From: Chara braunii
Lineage: Eukaryota; Streptophyta; Charophyceae; Charales; Characeae
Reading direction: 5' to 3'
Length of the DNA stretch: 23,028 nt
NCBI GenBank assembly: GCA_003427395.1
Contig: BFEA01000732.1
Span: forward strand, 423,983 to 447,010
Within the stretch, counting starts at the first letter, position 1. Each line of letters opens with the position of its first letter. Shown here piece by piece: positions 1 to 9,090 of this stretch. Below the pieces are notes generated by a model. That model worked only from the letters and a program-made list of their open reading frames with translations, was not told the origin of the DNA and made no database searches. A program made the position numbers and the translations under genes.

Positions 1-81
<81 letters not shown>

Positions 82-143
82 CGCGCGCGCATGAGCGCGC
101 ACGCTCCCACTACCGTGCGCACGCTCCCGCTCCCGCGCGCACG

Positions 144-184
<41 letters not shown>

Positions 185-401
185 ACTCTCTCTCTCTCTC
201 CCTCTCCCTCTCTCTCTCTCTCTCTCAATCTCTCTCTGTCTCTCTCTCTCTTTCCCGCCCACGCTCCCGCTCCCGCACGCACGCTCCCGCCTGCGCACAC
301 ACACACACACACACATCACACACACGCACGCACAAAGTCACACACACACTCACACACGTACACACACACAGACACACGCACACGCACACACTCACGCAGG
401 C

Positions 402-437
<36 letters not shown>

Positions 438-619
438 CGCGCGCGCGCGTGCGCGCGCGCGTGTGCGAGCGCACGCTCCCGCACACCCACACCCACACCC
501 ACACACACACGCACTACACACACACACGCGCACACAAACTCACACACACACACACACACACACAATCATACTCTATCAATCAATCAATCAATCAATCAAA
601 TCCAATGAATGAATGAATG

Positions 620-677
<58 letters not shown>
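1..677. repeat. Compound microsatellite block (TC)n, GC/CA-rich, (AATC)n
   Basis: Positions 1-79 are pure TC dinucleotides. They are followed by GC-alternating and CTCCC-rich stretches, further CT tracts (about 146-252 and 403-434), CA/CACAC tracts (about 296-395 and 481-564) and an (AATC)n/(GAAT)n tetranucleotide tract (about 576-677). Long frames across this block on both strands encode only Ser-Leu, Arg-Glu, Cys-Val or His-Thr dipeptide repeats, so they are not genes. The tetranucleotide tract abuts the target duplication of the next element. Confidence 0.97.
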
Positions 678-678
<1 letters not shown>

Positions 679-686
679 TGAGGCCC

Positions 687-755
687 CGTCCGCGGCCGAG
701 AATCTCGGTTCAGCGGCCGAAATGCCCGCGGCTTAGGCCGCGGGTGTCACATAGT
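687..755 (+). repeat. Left terminal inverted repeat
   Basis: GC-rich arm containing the palindrome ccgagaatctcgg, then gccgaaatgcccgcgg and gccgcgggtgtcacatag. It pairs with 3861-3935. The outer 6-10 bases differ by an indel of gcggcc between the two arms. Confidence 0.75.
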
Positions 756-1800
756 ATCTATGGTTGGGGAAAATCATTTTTAGGTAGTTGCTCTTAACCT
801 TATCTACCCTCTTCGACACTTCACAACGCGAGGATGTGTGTTATGTCTTGAGCGTCCTCTCATGTGAGGAGTCGAGTGCGCTCAACCTTGAGAGTCGACA
901 TTGTTCACGCGGAGCATCAGGGAGGAGAGGGCATTGCCAACTGAAGAGCCCTGGTCGAAGCACTGAGTCATGGTCGCCATGCCAGCCCACCGGGAGTAGA
1001 GCAGTCACGCTTTGCTGCTTAGTCCTTTGTCTCTCTATTGCGCTATAAATAGGTCGTGAGGGGCTGGCAAACCCTAAAGATGAGATGGGAACCGGACATC
1101 TATAAATAAATACCGGTGGGTTACCTTCCATTCGTTGTGATCGTCGTCATGTCTGCGACGTTAAATAATTCCTGAGGACCTTGGGGGTTGTCCTTAAACT
1201 GCCTCTTAATCAGACAATTGGTCGATGTAGGGCTCTTTGTACGCGAGGGTAAATATGGTGCAGGGCTGGCCATCTCAACATTGACTTTGGGCAAAGGGAT
1301 GAGCCGTGCACACCTTTAGATACATGAGGTATCTGGATTGCTCTGAAAAGCTGACGTCAAGTGACTTCAAGAAAAACTGAGGGACGGGTAAATTTCAGGT
1401 GATAAGTCTGTATACAACTCCATTCTACAAACAACCATACAAATAATTCTATTTTTATTTTGATTAGCTAGATGTGACAACCATTAACATATCTAACAAA
1501 CAACATAGGTCGAATAAACTGTTTTCCCGCATTTGCTTTTTGTTTGTGAACTTGTGAAGTAAACTAGTTCTGTTTGTAGGAATCATGACTTACCAGTTAA
1601 GCCCAATGGTGTATCTTCTAACCATGTCACCGATTGATTATTTTATTATTTTCCAACCGGTCTGACCACTAACCTGGGGTAGGCAACAGAGAGTGCCCTT
1701 GTGCGGACTGCGTACAGTTGCAGCTGTAGCATATGAGCGAACGAGAGTACCCTGATCCGGACAATCAAAACTTGCATTTATCAGGTCGAAGACTCCAACC
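756..1800. other. Gene-free left part of the TIR element, with two TATA-like motifs
   Basis: No open frame here looks coding. TATA-like motifs on the plus strand lie at about 1044 (tataaat) and 1101 (tataaataaa), upstream of the broken coding region of the same element. They could mark its promoter, but nothing else supports that. I see no further structure. Confidence 0.4.
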
Positions 1801-1802
1801 AA

Positions 1803-2640
1803 TTGGGTCACGTAGCCTTAGGAGCCAAGGGAGACTGTCTTCTATTGCGACAGGCTAGGGAAAGGCCGCGTCAGCAGAGGCGAGCAAGAGACGAAGAGGC
1901 AAGTAGGGCCTTAGCTAGAGAGGCAGCTACTTCAGCGGCCGCAATGGCCACTTCTGGGCAACAGAGCAGCAGAGCTTGCAGACAAGTAATTCCGAGACGC
2001 AGAAGAGTTCCTGGGCCAGTGGTTCAGGGACTGTTGAGGCAACGGTCGCACAGACCCAGAGCTGAGCCGCTGGTGGGATGACCAACCAGCAATTAGTGTT
2101 AACTCCTAAGGAGATCGCCATTCAGCGAGCAAGCGCTCGCAAAGCACTGCTATAACAGACGTTGAATGAGATAGAGGCAGAGAAGGAGAGGGTGATTAGA
2201 CGTAGAGTTAGGATGCAGTGGAGATGGATCTAACACATATGGATGCTGATGTAAAGACCGTTAGGAAGGCCCTGCTGGAAGTAGTGGAAATGTAGGATTA
2301 CCATTCCGACCTCTTGCAGGACATGCAGAAAAGTCTGGCCGTGTTGGTTTGACAAGTTCAAGTCTCACCTTCACCACCTCGGCCAGGTGCCTGGCCAGTG
2401 GTACATCCTCCTCCTTTTGTCCGATCGGTAACTAGGGTAGTCCCATCTACACTTCCTTTGGTATCGGTACAACCAGCTGCCCATTTTGGTGTGCCTTTGA
2501 CAAACGGGTTCTCAACAGGACAAACGGACCAAGTGTACAGATTCATGTTCATACAATGCTTACCCAACCTCCATTGCAGACTGTCGTAACAGGGCAGACT
2601 GTTGTCTCATAGCGAGCGCAGCCGCAAGGCACACAACACC
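1803..2640 (+). pseudogene. Decayed gag-like N-terminal coding region (uncertain)
   Basis: Reading plus frames in series gives a basic Arg/Gln/Ala-rich stretch (about 1840-1990), then an acidic and leucine-rich stretch around 2225-2340, then a Pro/Val/Gln-rich linker (about 2390-2560). Several stops and frame changes interrupt these. A charged or coiled part followed by a Pro-rich linker and then a basic domain resembles retroelement gag or ORF1 proteins in general layout. I recognise no diagnostic motif. The compositional continuity with the next entry, not a family match, is the reason for calling it a gene remnant. Confidence 0.3.
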
Positions 2641-2651
2641 AACCGCAACAG

Positions 2652-3730
2652 GTGCAGCAGCCTGCACCCCAGGCCCCATACCCTGGAGTTGCGCAGGCCT
2701 TAGGACAAGTCCCCCCTTCTCTTAACATTCGCTCCGTGAATGGCGTGAAGTCTAAGAAAGCACCGAAGAAGAGTAGACGAAGACCAGGTAGAAAGGAGAA
2801 ATTTAGACAAATTAAGAAGGAGAAGTATAGTAGGATAAGGACTGAGGAAAAGTCTAGGAAGATCCTGGAATTTCATATCAAATGAGAGAATACCTGTACG
2901 AAGCATATGGTAAAGATAACGAACTTATTGCGCAAGTTGGTCAGGGGTAAAGGTGAGTTCAAAATTTGTTGTAGAGGGGGAAAGATTTGGGCGGATGGTT
3001 GGCGTGTTGTTAGAAGACTATTCGACGAGACCCGAGTAAGGTTCGGAAGGGGATTAAGACCTTTGAGACGGTGTAAGAAACTCTTTGAGGTTGCCGGTTT
3101 CTTGGTAGTATGGAAGGTGACCGAGGCTTCTCCTGCCTTTCTTGCTATGAAGCAAGAGATGGTGGGGATGTTCAAAGGGGAGACAAAAAGGTTTGAGAAA
3201 GAAGAGTCTGGCGAAATTGGTTAAATTTTACGGCACCGTCAAAACGTTCAGAGAGAATAGGAGCGGAGCGAAAACAAGATGTATGATTTCAAGAGCGGTT
3301 CGTGACCAGTACGGTTTGAACGTCCGAGCTAGGATCATGGTTAAAGCACAATACGATGAGAGAGTTAAGAAGAATGAAGTAATGCGGGTGGTAAGGAGGA
3401 AGGTCGACCGTCTACAGATCGACACCTCACTCAAGGAAATGGTAAAGAGCAGAGCGCGGGTTGTTTGAAAGAAGTGCCCTAGTGTTGGTGATATTCTCCA
3501 CAACCATCGACGTTTTGCATCGACAAGCGCGACCCGCTGTCCTTATGCTGGTATGGCCTATCTGAAGAGAGTTGGGCACATACATTTCCGGATAAGTGAG
3601 CTCGATTGGGTTCTGCCGGTAGAGAAAAACACGAAGAACGTTTCGAGGTATACCAACATGCAGAGGGACGTGCTTCTTGGGAAAGAGTTCACCGTCGACC
3701 GAGGCTTTCCAGATTTGGGGCAGTAGCATG
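2652..3730 (+). pseudogene. Broken basic, Cys-containing protein of unknown family inside the TIR element
   Basis: Three consecutive plus-strand open pieces read like one protein: 2652-2885 (Lys/Arg-rich, with runs such as KKAPKKSRRRPGRK), 2907-3224 (contains ICCRGGKIWADGW and RFGRGLRPLRRCKKLFE) and 3193-3468 (RSGAKTRCMISRAVRDQYGL). After a single TGA at 3466-3468 the frame continues to a TAG at about 3726, with KCPSVGDILHNHRR and TRCPYAGMAYLKRVG. The recurring pattern of basic helices, Cys pairs and hydrophobic segments suggests a nucleic-acid-binding protein broken by at least two frameshifts and one stop. I do not recognise the family. A retroelement N-terminal domain and a transposase accessory protein are both possible. 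Confidence 0.4.
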
Positions 3731-3860
3731 AAGATTAATGAAGATTTGAGTGCTATCACAAAAGACGAAGTCGTATGTTGTTTTCTGAAATCAGAGGACC
3801 AACGGAATGAAGGAAGTTGCAGAGGTCAGGGAAAAACTCAACAGCCTGATGCTTGGCACC

Positions 3861-3935
3861 TATGTGACACCCGCGGCCTAGGCTGCGGGCATTTCGGCCT
3901 GCTGCGGCCGAGATTCTCGGCCGCGGCCGCGACCG
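3861..3935 (-). repeat. Right terminal inverted repeat
   Basis: Read on the minus strand, this arm begins cggtcgcggccgcggccgag and runs through the same ordered blocks as the left arm to gtgtcacatagg. It lies directly inside the second copy of the 9-bp direct repeat. Confidence 0.75.
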
Positions 3936-3945
3936 ATGAGGCCCA

Positions 3946-4610
3946 GTCCATGGCCTGGTTTTTCAATATTTCCCCTCCCTCCCTAAAAATACGTAAAAAA
4001 AAAAAAACATATGGGGGGTGTATGGCTTGAAAAACCCTACACTCCTATATTTGTTTTTTTGGAATCCGACTTTGTTGAAGATTTTTTAAAAATCAAAAAC
4101 TAAAATCATGATATGTGGGCACCAGGGTTTCCTTTGCATTTTAGTGAGGGCTGCAAAAATAGGACGAATCTATTTTTTTCAAAGCTCAGGCTCGGTTCTT
4201 GGGCTCGAACCGTCGTGAGCTAAGTGTGGTGTTGATTGGTTACGTCGGAAAATTGAAAACAGCACATTTGTTCAGTAGTGGTAGAGATAAAAGACCCTAG
4301 CACTACTGTCAAATTCCATTTCGCCGATGGGGCGTTTTCGCGACTAGGGTGCGGTGGTGGTAGTCGTCTATGATGGCTTGCAGTGTTTCCGGAGGTGATG
4401 GAGTTGCGTTGGCTCATCTCATCGTTTCATTGAGCTTCATGGATCATTGTTGACTTTTCAGTGGTTAACATGACTGTTTTAAGATACTTGACAGTTTGAG
4501 TTGAGTCAGTTGACTTTACAGCGTGCAACTGTGTGGATGCTGTTTGACTGCCTGCTTTGCATGTGTGTGACTACCTGCTTTGCATGTGCAGTACGTTTTG
4601 CAACGATATG
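3946..4610. other. Intergenic, A/T-tract-rich; short tandem duplication
   Basis: No supported gene. The sequence holds A- and T-runs and several ttgac motifs (about 4440-4530). A 22-bp tandem duplication, tgactRcctgctttgcatgt, occurs at about 4546 and 4568. Confidence 0.6.
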
Positions 4611-4696
4611 TTTTGGACCATTTGTCAGTTTGTGAGTGTAGGGGCCATGCTAATCTTCTCTGTAGCTGTCCAATTTCACCGGATGTCGCGAAGGAC
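4611..4696 (-). pseudogene. U6 snRNA-like pseudogene with internal deletion
   Basis: On the minus strand this reads gtccttcgcgacatccgg, then aattggacagctacagagaa, then gattagcatggcccc, then an abbreviated 3' part ending aaatggtcc. These match spliceosomal U6 in order: 5' stem-loop, ACAGAGA box, AGC triad, and the 3' end that pairs near U2. Compared with U6 as I know it (about 102 nt), roughly a dozen bases are missing after the ggcccc block. That is the part forming the internal stem-loop next to the catalytic centre. No T-run follows and no snRNA promoter motif is evident, so this is most likely a retropseudogene. Confidence 0.8.
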
Positions 4697-4730
4697 CAAA
4701 CCGGTATTTCTGCAATTTGCCCTCAAGTGA

Positions 4731-5350
4731 ATTTGGTGTACCAACTGAAGGCATAGTCACACAAGCACCAAATGACCTTAAATCCCAAAATTTGATTGAG
4801 TTTTCGGGTCACACTGGAGAGGCCCGCTACCCAAATGCCTCAAACCGTGACCCTTTTGTCAGCGGCCTAGGACGCTTTTTGAGACCACCTCCACCTCCAG
4901 AGGTGGTCTCAAATGACCTTTCAAATTTTTTTTTTTGTCGATCTTACTTCATTGCAAGAAATCGTCGAAAAAGAAAACAGCCTGCCAAAAGAAATACAAA
5001 AAAGATGGCGATGTATCTATCCATGTTCTTGCGGTGGGTTCACTCTCATTTTGCACATTTGGAGTCTGGTGCAGCCAGGCCTATGTACGTTGTCAAAAAA
5101 AATAAAAATAAAAAATCACCTACTTTCTTATCTTATTTTGGCGTGTAAAAAAGAAAAAAAAACCTCAATCTACTCTGTTAGTCCTCAACGGTGTGTGACT
5201 GCGCACCCTTGCCAAGACGGCGCAGTGTCAGGGCCACGACTTCGTCCTTTCTGGACGACGTCCACCCATGTAACCACACGAGGACCAAAAGTCCCAAATA
5301 GGCCTAGTACCCAAATGCCTCAAAATTTTGACGCTTTTGGTCCTCGTGTG
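4731..5350. repeat. Cluster of six short hairpins; conserved loop motif with different stems
   Basis: Inverted arms: 4731-4738/4766-4773 (8 bp); 4806-4812/4847-4853 (7 bp); 4878-4890/4901-4913 (13 bp, perfect); 5198-5204/5220-5226 (7 bp); 5238-5247/5253-5262 (9 of 10 bp); 5275-5291/5334-5350 (17 bp, perfect). The 17-mer tacccaaatgcctcaaa lies in the loop of two of them (4828-4844 and 5308-5324), although their stems are unrelated in sequence. The open frames crossing the region are not convincing as genes. Confidence 0.6.
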
Positions 5351-5469
5351 CGTATGCCCTGAGCTAGGCCCGTTGGTCATAAACAGACTTTAAGAATAAA
5401 TTAAAATAGTAAATTGGAAAAGAAAAGAAAAAAACTCCTGTTGACTAGGACAAAAAAAGGAAAGAAATG

Positions 5470-5554
5470 AAAAGAAAAAGTGCCTTGTCTAGACACCCGC
5501 GATCTGCACCCTTCTCCTTCTCTCAATCATACCGGATCGTCAACAAAAAAAAAN

Positions 5555-5591
<37 letters not shown>

Positions 5592-5800
5592 CGAAACACC
5601 ATTGAAGGGATCAGCCAACGAAAAAAAAAAAAACCTTAAAAAAAGAAGCCTTGTCTGGACACCCATGAATCAGATCTGCACCTTTCTCCCTCGCTCAATG
5701 ACAGAGCGTCGTTAAAAAGGAAATAAATAAAGTTAAAAAAAAAAAAGGTCTGGCCAAACACCATCGAGTGTTCAGGCCAAAAAAAAATAAAAATCAAATT
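5470..5800 (+). repeat. Two diverged direct repeats of about 165 bp separated by A-tracts
   Basis: Both copies contain gccttgtctRgacaccc, then gatctgcacc, then ttctcc/ctccc, ctcaat and a gtcgtt-like end. A-rich runs follow, then a second shared block with caaacacca / gaaacaccatt and a cagccaa / caggccaa sequence. Copy one covers about 5476-5631 and copy two about 5640-5790. An undetermined base (n) sits in the A-run at 5554, so that run length is not reliable. Confidence 0.6.
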
Positions 5801-6240
5801 TAGAAAAAGTAACCTTTTTCTCCTTTTTTTTTTTTTTCCCCACACTTACCAGTCGACAGAAACAGACAAACAGACGAGGATCCAAGTCAAAAGAAAAGAA
5901 TCCATAGAGAGTCTCTGAATGACACTCAGAATACTGAGAATAGGATTTTCAGGGTTGCATCGGAACGGAATAATATCCAAATTCACTCTGAGAGCTCCTT
6001 GTGTATAGCATTGAATTTCAGAGTCTTTTTTTTTTCTTCTTTTTTTCTTCTTTTTTTTTTTTGAGGAAAAAAACTGGGCGAGAGGTGGGTACTAGAAATG
6101 CGAGATCAACTGGGATAAGCGATGCATCTTTTTTCAACCTGCACGTGAGAGACCAACCTGTTTGACCAAAGGGGTAAATGCAGAAATAGCGCGTTTTCCA
6201 AGTTTCCCAGCCGAAATATTGTTGGGGTCCCAATTTCCCA
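5801..6240. other. Gene-free, T-tract-rich sequence
   Basis: Long T-runs at 5826-5837 and around 6027-6062. No coding signal, RNA gene or repeat family recognised. Confidence 0.5.
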
Positions 6241-6242
6241 AA

Positions 6243-6418
6243 AATGTATTTTTGCAACGAAAGTGCGACTGAAAGATGTATTTAAAAAAAAAAGAAAACA
6301 AAAAGTATTTTTACAACGAAAGCGCGACTGAAAGATGTACTTTTGCATCGAAAGTGCGACTGAAAGATGTATTTGTGCATCGAAAGTGCGACTGAAAGAT
6401 GTATTTTTGCAACGAAAT
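6243..6418 (+). repeat. 32-bp minisatellite, about five copies
   Basis: The unit reads gatgtatttttgcaacgaaa then gtgcgactgaaa, 32 bp. Two to three copies are contiguous at 6335-6418 and earlier copies are interrupted by an A-rich stretch (6281-6304). Substitutions are few (caac/catc, att/act). Minus-strand frames through the array give a repetitive peptide and are repeat artefacts. It is followed by two copies of ggaccccg...tttgctgYgaaact (about 6420-6515). Confidence 0.85.
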
Positions 6419-6515
6419 TTGGACCCCGACGGCAAATATTTTTGCTGTGAAACTTCCGGGACCTCTTAAGCTGCAACGAGACTTGGACCCCGCCAGTGTT
6501 TTCGCTGCGAAACTA

Positions 6516-6725
6516 TACCGAACGCGCTAGGAATAGCACACTTTGCAAGGTATATTTGTGGACATGGGGACAGACCGGTATACCTGCTATGATACGTCTC
6601 CAAACCGGTACTTCTGCAATTTGCACTTCTGAAACTTACCCTTGACAAAACCATACTGAAGGTTGCACATATTTTGAAGGATGAAGTTTTAGGGGAAAAA
6701 AAAAGAAAACGGAAAGAAAAAAAAA
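6516..6725. other. Unassigned sequence with a dispersed 26-bp repeat
   Basis: The stretch ccaaaccggtacttctgcaa followed by tttgc (about 6601-6625) recurs with one change at 4694-4719, next to the deleted U6 copy. No gene seen. The region ends in an A-rich tract. Confidence 0.5.
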
Positions 6726-7545
6726 TCCAGAGAGGAAAGACGGATAAATGTTGAAGTCACCGTAGAAATGCTCTGCCGTCGCATCTCTACTCCAAGATTA
6801 TTACATCCATGCATACAAGGAGAGAACGTATCCAATAGCACACTTTGACTCGGAGCACTTTGCCTCACCACAGTACAACACGAAGACCATTCAGATGACT
6901 ACTGATCAAGCTGATTAAGTACTCCGGAGCTGAGAAAGTGACGAACAAGACCAGACACCAAAGCTGCCTCAGCAAACTCCTCCCCCCCCCCCCCCCCCCC
7001 CAAAAAAAAAAAAAAAAGGCAGAGAGGAAACGGAGTTTCACCGACGAAATACTCTGAAGTCGCAAGCATATTCGTATTATTCGACGATTATCACATCCAT
7101 GCATACGTGGAGAAAGCGTGTCGAACAGCAAAGTTTGACTCAGCATAAAGTACCACGAACGGCCCACGTTGCGTGAGCGCACACTGCACAACAGAAGACC
7201 ATTCAGATGACCGCTGATCAACAACTTCGGAGCTTAGAAAATGACGAACAGCAACCAAACACCCCGATGCACGGTGCCTCGGCAAGCTCAAAGATAAAAA
7301 AAAAAAAAAAGGCCAGACAGGAATCGGAGTTTCAACGAAGAAATACTCTGAAGTCGCAAGCATATTCGACGATTATCACATCCATGCATACGTGGAGAGA
7401 CAGCTCATCGAACAGCACACTTTTGACTCGACACAAAGACACAATTCAAATGCTCGCTGACCAAATACTTCGGAGGGCATAAAACTTGATAAAAGGACGA
7501 ACACGAGACACGACACCGAAGCACGGTGCCTCGGCAAGCCCGAAA
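6726..7545 (+). repeat. Tandem repeat, about 290-bp unit with A-tract boundaries, 2.8 copies
   Basis: Units start at 6726, 7018 and 7311, each directly after an A-run. The internal anchor catccatgcatac falls at 6804, 7094 and 7379, so unit length is 285-293 bp. Units 2 and 3 share long blocks such as gaaatactctgaagtcgcaa, gcatattcg and gacgattatcaca. Unit 1 is more diverged. The first junction carries 20 consecutive C then 16 A (6982-7017). A unit ending in an A-tract suggests tandem A-tailed retroposons or a satellite derived from one. Frames on both strands differ between copies and are not conserved, so no protein is proposed. Confidence 0.8.
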
Positions 7546-7552
7546 CGATGGG

Positions 7553-8020
7553 TCTGTTGTACGACCTAACCCCTGACCTAACTCGGCCCGTCGTACGAAC
7601 ATACCCGAAACCGGAGATACCGTCTATCAGAGAGCTCGCAATTCACAAAGCCCGTTTTCATGAATTATCAATATTGACAACTACCCTTCAGAACATCCAA
7701 CTTCACGTCAATCACCCCTTCAATGCCCGCTCCTCCTAAATCCCTCCTTTCCCCAAGGCCTAACTCGGTCCGTTGGATAAACGTACCCCAAATTTAAACC
7801 GAATTACAGTCAATCAGATAGATATAGAACTGGCAATGAAGACTCAGTCCCTTTAAACACCCGCTCCTGAGTCCTAACTCCCTCGTCGCCCCTGGCCTAA
7901 CACGGCCGGCAGTCTGCACAACCCTAAGAACGGAGCTACATTCAACGAGAGCTCAGAGGGAGTCAGAGAACAAGACATTTGCTCACATCCCCTGGCCTAA
8001 CAAGGGCGGGAGAATGACCC
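7553..8020 (+). repeat. Strongly diverged repeats with a ggcctaactcgg core
   Basis: Variants of the core with a cc(c)-rich lead and a ccgt follow-on occur at about 7573, 7757, 7893 and 7993. The next bases sometimes continue to match (gtacgaacataccc versus gataaacgtacccc). Spacing is irregular (about 184, 137, 100 bp). The small plus-strand frame here (7548-7739) is not supported as a gene. Confidence 0.45.
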
Positions 8021-8189
8021 ACGCTCACAGTGGAGATAGGATGGATCAGAGACCGAGAATCATTTCAGGAAAGAGCAGAGTCAGTAGACCTCTCCCGCGG
8101 CAAAGCCTTCTTAAAATACAAAGGCTTAGGGCCTCGCCACACCACTGTACACACGAAAAGAGAAGGAATGCATCTTCCACATAGAAATT

Positions 8190-8235
8190 GGTAAGGTGCA
8201 TCCGTTGCTATTCATAGTAACGGATGCATCTTGCC
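8190..8235. repeat. Near-perfect palindrome, 14-bp core stem extending to about 22 bp
   Basis: gcatccgttgctat (8198-8211) faces atagtaacggatgc (8214-8227) with one G-T mispair and a 2-nt gap. Pairing continues outward with a few mismatches (ggtaaggt / atcttgcc). It would form a tight cruciform or RNA hairpin. Confidence 0.75.
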
Positions 8236-8385
8236 ATTCGCTGAGGGCAGATGCACTCGTATTTTTTTTTGTTTCGACAGCGGTGAGGCGAGGCACTTAC
8301 AAGGGTTTTGCCGCGGGGGGGTCTCTTACTTTTCCCAAAAGCATTTAGCGAATCCTGGCAGATGTCGAAGAGTAAGAACATAAGA

Positions 8386-8553
8386 AGATCATCAGAATCA
8401 TATACAGATCCCATCTGAAAATAGTCCTAAGCTTCCCAATTTGAAAAACAGAGGCCCGAGAGTGAAAACAGAGAATCATCAGAATCATCATATACAAATC
8501 CGATCTGATTGCCTCTCCACTTAAGTCCTATGCTTCCGAATTTGGAAAACAGA
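8386..8553 (+). repeat. Two direct copies of a unit of about 85-90 bp
   Basis: Both copies contain catcagaatcat, atacaRatccRatctga, agtcctaNgcttccNaattt and gRaaaacagagg in order (8386-8452 and 8475-8553). No gene inside. Confidence 0.7.
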
Positions 8554-8668
8554 GGTCTTCGCGCCGGGGGGATCCACTACTTTCCCTGCATGAAACGCTC
8601 CTCAGTAGCTCCCCCAAAACTTGTCAAACCAAAATTGCCAGTCAGCACTATCAGGCATTCTGAAGCAA

Positions 8669-8768
8669 GTCCTTCGGGACATTCGTTCTACTTGGAACGA
8701 TACAGAGAAGATTAACATGGCCGCTGCGCAAGGATGACGCGCATAAAATTCATCGAGAAATGGCCTTC
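8669..8768 (+). pseudogene. Near full-length U6 snRNA-like sequence with altered AGC triad
   Basis: This 100-nt stretch follows U6 from end to end: 5' stem-loop gtccttcgggac, the ttggaacgatacagagaa block with an intact ACAGAGA box at 8702-8708, gctgcgcaaggatgac, and the 3' part tcatcgagaaatgg. The catalytic AGC triad reads AAC (8714-8716; G to A at 8715), and the following ggcccc reads ggccgc. The region after the 5' stem-loop is also diverged. The 3' end lacks a T-run for polymerase III termination, and no TATA or plant upstream sequence element is visible within 60 bp upstream. A pseudogene is most likely; a divergent variant cannot be ruled out from sequence alone. Confidence 0.85.
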
Positions 8769-8769
8769 T

Positions 8770-9090
8770 GAACGACACGTCGAACCAAGCGCTGAAGATT
8801 TCATGAGCAAGTAAACACAGCGGACAGCTGCACTGCAACAGCGCAATGCAATAACACTAAAGACGAACCTGACGCAAAACAAAAACCCTCAGCAGTCGCA
8901 ACCGCTGGAGGGTTCTGGCCTCCCCCCTGTGCAGAGTGCTGTCCGGAAGTCGAGGAGGCTGTTACCCTCTCCCGCATCCCCTATTCACGCCTTTGGCCCT
9001 AAACTTCACCCCATCCAATGACTGTGATTCCATCCGGTTCTGAACTCCTCATCTGCTCACTAGGTTAGAGGCGTCGACCACTCATAAATC
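8770..9090. other. Unassigned sequence
   Basis: No gene, RNA or clear repeat seen. C-rich stretches occur around 8920-9015. Confidence 0.5.

Larger units (their letters stand above)
678..3944 (+). mobile_element. TIR element with 9-bp target duplication (Mutator-like by TSD size)
   Basis: The 9-mer atgaggccc occurs at 678-686 and again at 3936-3944. Between them, the left end (687-755) and the reverse complement of the right end (3861-3935) match over about 70 bp. Shared blocks are gcggccgagaatctcgg, gccgaaatgcccgc and ggccgcgggtgtcacatag, with small indels near the outer tip. This gives a 3249-bp element with GC-rich terminal inverted repeats. A 9-bp duplication and long TIRs are typical of Mutator-like DNA transposons, but I found no MURA-type transposase motif inside. 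It may be non-autonomous or may have picked up foreign sequence. Orientation is set by the internal broken coding sequence. Confidence 0.7.

Noticed and set aside
79-612. Long open frames across the left microsatellite block on both strands
   Set aside because: They consist of dipeptide repeats generated by TC, CA and GC tracts and have no domain content.
4190-4225. ggttcgagccc on the minus strand as a B box of a SINE or tRNA
   Set aside because: The only A-box-like sequence lies immediately next to it rather than 30-60 bp upstream, and there is no A-tail or target duplication.
4717-5362. Two overlapping plus frames of 143 and 149 codons as genes
   Set aside because: They span the hairpin cluster and A/T-tracts, show no domain, and overlap in different frames with equal quality.
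8650-8775. ttctgaa on both sides of the plus-strand U6-like sequence as a target duplication
   Set aside because: Only 7 bp, imperfectly placed, and there is no A-tail; too weak to claim.
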